Assembly (NCBI GenBank): GCA_017507205.1
Contig: JAFWBH010000211.1
Location: 1-9,862, forward strand
Origin: Clostridia bacterium
Lineage (GTDB): Bacteria > Bacillota > Clostridia > Christensenellales > CAG-917
DNA: 9,862 nt
Direction: 5' to 3'
This document shows positions 5,964 through 9,862 of this stretch, piece after piece. Both the position numbers and the translations under genes were made by a program. The notes under the pieces are model-generated. The model was not told the DNA's origin. It did not search any database and saw nothing but the letters and a program-made list of their open reading frames with translations. Numbering within the stretch: the stretch's first letter is position 1; every line of letters starts with the position of its first letter.

Positions 5964-5990
5964 AAATGGTCTTGCAATGCAAGACCATTT
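5964..5990. terminator. Bidirectional terminator between the ADH remnant and the glycoside hydrolase gene
   Basis: Perfect 12-base-pair stem (AAATGGTCTTGC at 5964-5975, complement at 5979-5990) with a three-base loop. The minus-strand product ends in TTTTTGTTTGG, a good U tract for the hydrolase gene that stops at 6000. The plus-strand side has the weaker TTTCTTTTG. Confidence 0.85.
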
Positions 5991-5999
5991 CTTTTGTCG

Positions 6000-7541
6000 T
6001 CAATCGTTTTGTTTCTTTTTATCCCTTATTTTCGCACAGACTATTTTGGTTTTGTTGCCATAGCGGATTTCAATTTCCACAGGCTCATTGCACACTGCTG
6101 TGACCACAGGCTCTTCCCCTTCTTCCCCTCGTTCTTCACACAGAAGGTCAACTGAAAGGTCACCCAAAGGATAATTTCTGACACCGTGTTTTTCTGTCAA
6201 GCGGACATTCCACACAATTCTTTTCTCTTTGGCGTGAGGGCAAATCCCAAAAACATACTCAAAGAGTATGCTGATTGGAAACAACCCTGACCAACCAACA
6301 AAATCTGCCTTTGCAGGCTCTCCTTTTGATTGTTTTTCAGGCGCATAGTTTTCGTATATGGTTCCGTCCTTTTTGAACACCGCCACAACATTTTCAAGAC
6401 AGTTTTTGCCTATTTCGTGAGCCAGCTTACTATATCCATTTCTTTCAAGACCTTTAAGCACCATATAATTTGTGGGTGCCCAAACACCACCTCGCCAATA
6501 ATCGCCATTTTCATCATACTGTGGATGGTCTGCCGATAGTGATGGAATTCTACAAGGTCTGTTGAATTCCTCTTGGTTGGTGAGATGTGCAACAAAGCGG
6601 TCAAGCCTTTCTGTGGGTATAATATCCGCAAGAAGCGCCCAGTATGCCCCCACAAATTTCACTCTGTTAAGCTCCCCTGTTTTCCAAAGGTCGTAGTAAA
6701 AAGCGTCTTCATCATGCCAAAGCTTTTCATTGATTATAGCAGTGAGGTTGTCAACCTCGGCTTTAAGGACAATAATATTGTCATCGTCACTTCTGCCGAT
6801 AATCTCTGCAACGCGGATGAGGATTTTTGCAGATATAACCTGTTGAATGCAGGCATCCACCCAAACCATGTGTCCGTGTGAGAATGACACATTGTATTCA
6901 GGCTCCAAACGAGGTTGATTGTCCATGCCACATCCCCAACCTGTTGACCAATATGTGCCATCACGCCAAGTGCGATGCTCTTTGAGCCACATGTGATATG
7001 CAAGCAAGGGCGCAAAAACCTTTTCAAGGCGTGCTTTGTCCCCTGTCTGGCAGTAATACTCCCACTCTGCCCATCCAAGAATATTTGGGCCTGTTGAGGA
7101 TGGATCGTGCCTTGAAAAATGCTCGCTGTCATCAAACTGGCAGATTTCACGGCAAATAAAGCCGTCTTTGTGTTGGTGCGAGTAAAAGTTGTCCAATGTC
7201 TTTTGAAAATTGAACGCCTTTGCGCCATATTTTCCAAACATCACAATGAATGACGAGTCCCACATAAACAGATAGCCGTTGAAAGCAGTGTCAATGAAGT
7301 TGGACACAAAATGAAAATCAGCATTTGCCTTTTTTAAATTGCCAAAAGCAGTCCGCCACGCATAGTTGTAGCAATCAATCACATCACCTCTGCCTTCCCA
7401 AATAGGAGCAGGAAGAAGATGAACAATTTCCTCATATCTTGGCACAGGCTCATTCTCTGCCTTCATCGTCAAAAAACCATTGTCCTCAACAATGGGCGAC
7501 AGATTGTAAGTCATATCCTGATTTATCTTAAACCTTGGCAT
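6000..7541 (-). CDS. GH63/MGH-like glycoside hydrolase, cytosolic
   Basis: A 513-residue (alpha/alpha)6-barrel hydrolase of the GH63/mannosylglycerate-hydrolase-like group, which cleaves alpha-linked glucose or mannose from small sugars or oligosaccharides with inversion. Conserved stretches are FMWDSSF (92-98), GWAEWEYYCQTGD (156-168), TGWGCGMDNQPR (200-211), DYWRGGVWAPTNYMVL (347-362) and GTIYENYAPE (393-402). By analogy with family members, Asp207 in GMDNQPR is the likely general acid and Glu397 in YENYAP the likely base. There is no signal peptide or membrane segment, so the substrate must be made or imported inside the cell. The ATG at 7539-7541 is chosen because GAGGGA lies about eight bases upstream; a TTG six codons earlier gives a longer frame without such a site. 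It is monocistronic, with its own promoter and terminator. Substrate is unassigned. Confidence 0.85.
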   Translation of the reverse strand: MPRFKINQDMTYNLSPIVEDNGFLTMKAENEPVPRYEEIVHLLPAPIWEGRGDVIDCYNYAWRTAFGNLKKANADFHFVSNFIDTAFNGYLFMWDSSFIVMFGKYGAKAFNFQKTLDNFYSHQHKDGFICREICQFDDSEHFSRHDPSSTGPNILGWAEWEYYCQTGDKARLEKVFAPLLAYHMWLKEHRTWRDGTYWSTGWGCGMDNQPRLEPEYNVSFSHGHMVWVDACIQQVISAKILIRVAEIIGRSDDDNIIVLKAEVDNLTAIINEKLWHDEDAFYYDLWKTGELNRVKFVGAYWALLADIIPTERLDRFVAHLTNQEEFNRPCRIPSLSADHPQYDENGDYWRGGVWAPTNYMVLKGLERNGYSKLAHEIGKNCLENVVAVFKKDGTIYENYAPEKQSKGEPAKADFVGWSGLFPISILFEYVFGICPHAKEKRIVWNVRLTEKHGVRNYPLGDLSVDLLCEERGEEGEEPVVTAVCNEPVEIEIRYGNKTKIVCAKIRDKKKQND

Positions 7542-7575
7542 AAAACTTCCCTCAACCAATTTTCATATCAATCTA

Positions 7576-7603
7576 ATAATACCACAAAAATAACACTTTT
7601 CAA
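7576..7603 (-). promoter_or_regulatory. Promoter of the glycoside hydrolase gene
   Basis: TTGAAA (7598-7603), 16-base spacer, TATTAT (7576-7581), about 35 bases upstream of the start codon. No obvious sugar-responsive operator is seen beside it. Confidence 0.65.
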
Positions 7604-7652
7604 TATAAAATCAAGCGAAATATTGATACTTGCACAGACGAATGAGCGTCAG

Positions 7653-7670
7653 CCCCGACCTCTGGGTTAT
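7653..7670 (-). other. 18-base fragment matching the initiator tRNA (17/18)
   Basis: The bases CCCCGACCTCTGGGTTAT match 8149-8166 inside tRNA-fMet (anticodon 3' arm to T stem) with one mismatch, in the same orientation. The rest of a tRNA cloverleaf is not present. It may be the remnant of a duplicated tRNA or a chance match. Confidence 0.35.
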
Positions 7671-7816
7671 CACCTTCGGTGCCAGGTTGTGGTTTCCCGA
7701 AAAAATTGTCGGGCTTTCGCTCTCCTCTATTTTTTCGACCACTGCCCGAATTTATGCTCTCTTCTTCATCCACAGGATGCGCTCGCAACATTCCCCAACG
7801 AGCAACGCTCGTCGTG

Positions 7817-7871
7817 CTCATAACCCTGATCGCATACAAGCCCTTCCGTGACTGCATAAAAAAACACCCAC
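7817..7871. repeat. Direct repeat, copy 1
   Basis: Begins CTCATAACCCT, contains TCCGTGACTGCATAAA and ends in A-rich CACCCAC. It matches 8047..8102 in the same orientation with three transitions and one A-run length difference over about 55 bases. On the minus strand the A run becomes the U tract behind the 7872-7906 hairpin. Confidence 0.85.
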
Positions 7872-7906
7872 TTAGCGTGATACTCTTAACATAGTATTCA
7901 CGCTAA
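7872..7906 (-). terminator. Hairpin with downstream U tract, possible orphan terminator
   Basis: Arms TTAGCGTGATACT (7872-7884) and AGTATTCACGCTAA (7893-7906) pair over 13 bases with one bulge. On the minus strand GTGGGTG and seven T follow. The layout mirrors the true tRNA terminator at 8091-8119, but no gene lies upstream, so it may be left from a lost gene. The gap between stem and U tract makes it a poor classical terminator. Confidence 0.45.
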
Positions 7907-7913
7907 ACTGTGA

Positions 7914-7976
7914 TTGCCCATTCGGGCAAGTTATGAGCGATGATATGCTTCGCATAGTTATGATTGGCTTCGCCAA
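7914..7976. repeat. Run of three short TTC/TTCG-loop hairpins
   Basis: Three perfect mini-palindromes in a row: TTGCCC-ATTC-GGGCAA (7914-7929), TATGC-TTC-GCATA (7944-7956) and TTGGC-TTC-GCCAA (7964-7976). The first two are followed by GTTATGA, and the last two repeat with a 20-base period. The stems differ in sequence but keep their pairing, which implies that structure matters to how the repeat arises or works. Confidence 0.7.
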
Positions 7977-8046
7977 GTTTAAGGGTTGATAAGCAATCAT
8001 ATCATAACTTTTGCGTAGCAAATTCATAGCGGTGAGCAAAGCGAGC

Positions 8047-8102
8047 CTCATAACCCTAATCGCATACAAACCTTTCCGTGACTGCATAAAAAAAACACCC
8101 AC
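8047..8102. repeat. Direct repeat, copy 2
   Basis: Partner of 7817..7871. This copy carries the lower half of the tRNA-fMet terminator stem and its U tract, so the repeat unit corresponds to the 3' flank of the tRNA gene. The duplication therefore probably started from the tRNA end. Confidence 0.85.
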
Positions 8103-8119
8103 TATTTGTGAGTGTTTTT
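8091..8119 (-). terminator. Terminator of the tRNA-fMet gene
   Basis: Twelve-base-pair stem (8091-8102 with 8108-8119) containing one G-U pair on the minus strand, five-base loop, then eight T. It starts six bases after the tRNA CCA end and fits only the minus strand, since the plus strand has a C-A mismatch at 8099/8111. Confidence 0.9.
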
Positions 8120-8124
8120 CTTTA

Positions 8125-8200
<76 letters not shown>

Positions 8201-8215
8201 ACGAGATGCTTGCTT

Positions 8216-8244
8216 ATAATAAGACATAAAAAAGGTTTTGTCAA
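8216..8244 (-). promoter_or_regulatory. Promoter of the tRNA-fMet gene
   Basis: Consensus TTGACA (8239-8244), 17-base spacer, TATTAT (8216-8221), placing the transcript start about nine bases before the mature tRNA end. It is the strongest-looking promoter in the window, as expected for a stable RNA. Confidence 0.85.
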
Positions 8245-8342
8245 GCAGATTTCATCATCATTTTATTTCTTTTTTATATATACTCTATTTTTTCTTCCCT
8301 TATACCTGTCCTTTAAAAAATTTTATATCGTTGCAATTCCTA

Positions 8343-8370
8343 TTGATTTTATATTATTATATGGTATACT
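8343..8370 (+). promoter_or_regulatory. Promoter of the lipoprotein gene
   Basis: TTGATT (8343-8348), 16-base spacer, TATACT (8365-8370), giving a leader of roughly 50 bases before the ATG at 8425. No riboswitch-like structure is seen in that leader. Confidence 0.65.
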
Positions 8371-8424
8371 CATTTCAAGGGATTTCCCTTTCCTACAACA
8401 AATCTATTTGAAGGAGATACCATT

Positions 8425-8844
8425 ATGAAGAAAATTGCTCTTATATCTTTGCTTCTTGTGGTGCTTATTGTTGCATCTGTGGCTCTGACAGCTTGCGCCA
8501 ACATGCAATATGCCGGCACTTATGAAATGGTCAGCATCAGTGGCACTGTGACAGCAAATGGACAAACAACAACACTCAACAACAATCTGTATGAATATTA
8601 TCGTCTGGTTTTGAAAGCCAACGGCAAAGCAACCGTAGAATCCAAGGCCTCTGCAAACGGATTGGCAGTTGAGCTTGACGGCACATGGAAATATAAGGAT
8701 GGACAAATTCACGTTACAACCGAAAATATGGGCATAAAGGTGGTTGAAATGATGGACATCGAAGGCGACACCATCACCTACACAACCAATCAACAAGCAC
8801 AAGGCATTCAAATTTCATTCAGCATCGTCCTCAAAAAGCAATAA
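8425..8844 (+). CDS. Small secreted lipoprotein, lipocalin-like beta-rich domain
   Basis: A 139-residue protein. The N-terminus is a lipoprotein signal: KK at 2-3, a hydrophobic stretch (4-20) and lipobox LTAC (21-24), so the mature protein would be anchored to the outer face of the membrane through Cys24. The rest (about 30-139) is made of alternating strands with GTYEMVSISGT, a YYRLVLKANGKATVES hairpin and DGTWKYKDGQIHVTT, the pattern of small lipocalin-like domains (GTW...DG turns) common in Clostridia lipoproteins. This assignment is by pattern only; no ligand or function can be named. It has a strong ribosome binding site (AAGGAGA eight bases before the ATG), its own promoter and a good terminator, and is monocistronic. 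Confidence 0.85.
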   Translation: MKKIALISLLLVVLIVASVALTACANMQYAGTYEMVSISGTVTANGQTTTLNNNLYEYYRLVLKANGKATVESKASANGLAVELDGTWKYKDGQIHVTTENMGIKVVEMMDIEGDTITYTTNQQAQGIQISFSIVLKKQ

Positions 8845-8856
8845 TCAATGATATAA

Positions 8857-8886
8857 AAAACAGGCACTCATCCGAGTGCCTGTTTT
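8857..8886. terminator. Bidirectional terminator between the lipoprotein and the second GNAT gene
   Basis: Perfect 13-base-pair stem (8857-8869 with 8874-8886, core CAGGCACTC/GAGTGCCTG), loop of four bases. T runs occur on both sides, TTTT on the plus strand and six T on the minus strand, so it can end both converging genes. A weaker six-base-pair hairpin (8899-8904/8912-8917) lies between it and the GNAT stop. Confidence 0.9.
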
Positions 8887-8977
8887 AATATTTAGACTAT
8901 CGGCTTTTTATGCCGATCCAATTAAACCAATCCACTTTATTCCTTTTCCAACTTATAGCCCAACTGACATATCAATT

Positions 8978-9448
8978 TTATCTGTCAATGCGATAAAATT
9001 TGAAGCCATTTTCTTCTTTTATTAACTCAAAACCAACCTTTTCCAGCACGTGTTGACTTCTAGTATTTGACAAAACTGAATCGGCGTAAATGACAGGAAT
9101 ATCCAGCTCATAAAACACATATTGGATTGCCAATTTTTCGGCTTTCGTTCCAATACCTCTATCTTTATATTTTGCGTTTTTCATTGAGATACTCAATGTT
9201 GCACTCTCACTATCCACAATGTTTTTGATTACAATCTCGCCGACTATTTCATCGCCAAGCATAATGGCAAAAACTTTGCGCTTTTGGTCAATCTGCCGAT
9301 GTATATACCGATTTACCTTTTCTTCATCGTAAGTGTATGGAGTGTATTCGCATTTATCAACATATAAGTCTAAATCGTTTTCATATTCCTTGTAATACTC
9401 ATGAAACATTTCTGCTGTCATAGGCAACAGATAGACCCTGTTCTCCAT
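8978..9448 (-). CDS. GNAT-family N-acetyltransferase (RimJ/RimL-like)
   Basis: A 156-residue acetyltransferase. The visible GNAT core runs from the strand KVFAIMLGDEIVGEIVIKN (58-76), through a beta-strand 'ATLSISM' (83-89), to the acetyl-CoA loop KYKDRGIGTKA (93-103) with the RGIG turn. It then reaches YADSVLSNTRSQHVLEKVGFE (121-141), whose Asn-x-x-Ser and 'EKVGF' are typical of the RimJ/RimL and aminoglycoside/spermidine-like branch. It shares little with the GNAT at 5287 beyond the fold. The ATG at 9446-9448 is preferred over a GTG four codons upstream because GGGTG lies six bases before it. It is monocistronic with a near-consensus promoter. Substrate unknown: possibly a ribosomal protein N-terminus, an amine or an antibiotic. 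Confidence 0.87.
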   Translation of the reverse strand: MENRVYLLPMTAEMFHEYYKEYENDLDLYVDKCEYTPYTYDEEKVNRYIHRQIDQKRKVFAIMLGDEIVGEIVIKNIVDSESATLSISMKNAKYKDRGIGTKAEKLAIQYVFYELDIPVIYADSVLSNTRSQHVLEKVGFELIKEENGFKFYRIDR

Positions 9449-9488
9449 TGATTCACCCACCCAAATTCAATTTTATCGAATTGCCTGC

Positions 9489-9517
9489 ATTATAGCATAT
9501 AAATATGAATTTCACAA
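9489..9517 (-). promoter_or_regulatory. Promoter of the second GNAT gene
   Basis: TTGTGA (9512-9517), 17-base spacer, TATAAT (9489-9494), about 40 bases upstream of the ATG. The stretch from 9518 to 9600 is A+T-rich and shows nothing further. Confidence 0.7.
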
Positions 9518-9600
9518 CCATCAACAAAAAGATGACACAGAATGCAAAGCCCCTTTACCCAATAGAACTGCGATATTTAGATGTATAACAAAAAAGACAC

Positions 9601-9862
9601 TTAAAATTACACCCTCTTATTACGAAGTTGCTTACGCGAGCCACGGGGTGGCGAGAAAGCGAGTGCCAAGCACCAGATGAAAGTACGCCAGTCGCTGGCA
9701 TCCACTCAAAAATCGCCAAGCGACAAGTGGCATAATGAGAAGACTGCCCCTAATGTGCGAGATCCGTAAGGAACGCAGTGACGGAATAGCGCATTGCTAC
9801 GGCTTGTCGTCAATCGCGTCGAGTGCCCCTTTGCGAAGCAAATGAGGGGAAACACGTGAGGA
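9601..9862. repeat. GC-richer hairpin-rich non-coding element, truncated by the window edge
   Basis: The last 260 bases differ from their surroundings: they are clearly richer in G+C, lack any long open frame, and fold into successive hairpins. These include GCCAC-GGG-GTGGC (9640-9652), GTCGCTGGC with GCCAAGCGAC (9691-9699/9715-9724), CCACT/AGTGG around the latter, an ATCCGT/ACGGAAT dyad near 9759-9787, and CCCC-TTTGC-GAA-GCAAA-GGGG (9826-9849). The density of structure suggests an interspersed repeat element or a structured RNA; no known RNA family (RNase P, tmRNA, 6S, SRP) is recognised. The composition, more like the palindromic patch near 7640-7815 than the genes, fits an acquired or repeat-derived segment. 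Confidence 0.5.

Larger units (their letters stand above)
7604..8090. other. Gene-free palindrome-rich intergenic region
   Basis: About 490 bases between the hydrolase promoter and the terminator of the tRNA gene hold no convincing coding frame. Instead there are many short inverted repeats: CACC-TTC-GGTG (7671-7681), CCCGA/TCGGG (7698-7715), CGAGC/GCTCG near 7800, the three-hairpin run at 7914-7976, and a longer imperfect dyad pairing AGTTATGATT near 7960 with its complement near 8000. It also holds one copy of the direct repeat, a hairpin at 7872-7906 and a tRNA-like fragment at 7653-7670. It looks like accumulated small interspersed palindromic repeats. Confidence 0.6.

Noticed and set aside
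7600..7857. 85-codon minus-strand frame and overlapping plus-strand frames of 70-134 codons in the palindromic region.
   Set aside because: They lack ribosome binding sites and recognisable domains, overlap each other on both strands, and run through the inverted and direct repeats.
7817..8102. The direct repeats as a CRISPR array or prophage attachment pair.
   Set aside because: Only two copies, 230 bp apart, with no spacer regularity, cas genes or integrase, and the interval holds only palindromes.
8404..8811. 135-codon minus-strand frame opposite the lipoprotein gene.
   Set aside because: Antisense shadow: the plus-strand frame has a lipobox signal peptide, a strong ribosome binding site, a promoter and a terminator.
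9750..9862. GTGCGAG near 9751 as the 5' end of a group II intron.
   Set aside because: Only the first few bases resemble the GTGCG intron start; no reverse transcriptase frame or domain V/VI hairpin is in reach, so it cannot be supported.
9845..9862. GTGAGGA at the edge as the conserved GAGGAAAGTCC of RNase P RNA.
   Set aside because: The window stops before the diagnostic part, and the preceding hairpins do not match the expected P1-P3 arrangement.

Overview
The window looks like a chromosomal segment of a low-GC Gram-positive bacterium, most likely an uncultured member of the Clostridia. This is an inference from several things: A+T-rich intergenic DNA with near-consensus TTGNNN/TATAAT promoters, strong GGAGG-type ribosome binding sites, compact rho-independent terminators, a Firmicutes-style preQ1-I-like riboswitch, a lipobox lipoprotein, an initiator tRNA with encoded CCA, and a copper ATPase carrying a fused CopZ-like tail. 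The lineage below class level cannot be read from the sequence alone.

From the left, a minus-strand block begins with the N-terminus of a maltose/galactoside-type O-acetyltransferase that runs off the edge. It lies just downstream of a large Cu(I)-exporting P-type ATPase (157..2724). The ATPase has one metal-binding domain at each end and an internal ribosome binding site in front of the last domain. A palindrome overlaps its promoter. Upstream is a monocistronic small membrane protein with a zinc ribbon (2859..3326), with its own promoter and terminator.

The most informative unit is the minus-strand operon at 3549..5092. It consists of a promoter, a preQ1-I-like aptamer, an intrinsic terminator, a VUT/YhhQ-family transporter (queuosine-precursor uptake) and a short-chain dehydrogenase that overlaps the transporter by four bases. 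The parts fit a transcription-attenuating riboswitch that controls import of a queuosine precursor, with the dehydrogenase as a translationally coupled partner of unknown role.

A plus-strand GNAT acetyltransferase follows. Next comes a clipped 28-codon remnant of an iron-type alcohol dehydrogenase, a bidirectional terminator, and a minus-strand cytosolic GH63/MGH-like glycoside hydrolase (6000..7541).

From about 7604 to 8124 there is no gene. This stretch is a patchwork of small palindromes, many with TTC or TTCG loops, plus a 55-bp direct repeat and a short tRNA-like fragment. It ends at an initiator tRNA-Met (8125..8200, minus) with a near-consensus promoter. To its right are a small plus-strand lipoprotein, a shared bidirectional terminator, and a second GNAT acetyltransferase on the minus strand. 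The last 260 bases are a non-coding, GC-richer, hairpin-rich stretch that continues past the edge.
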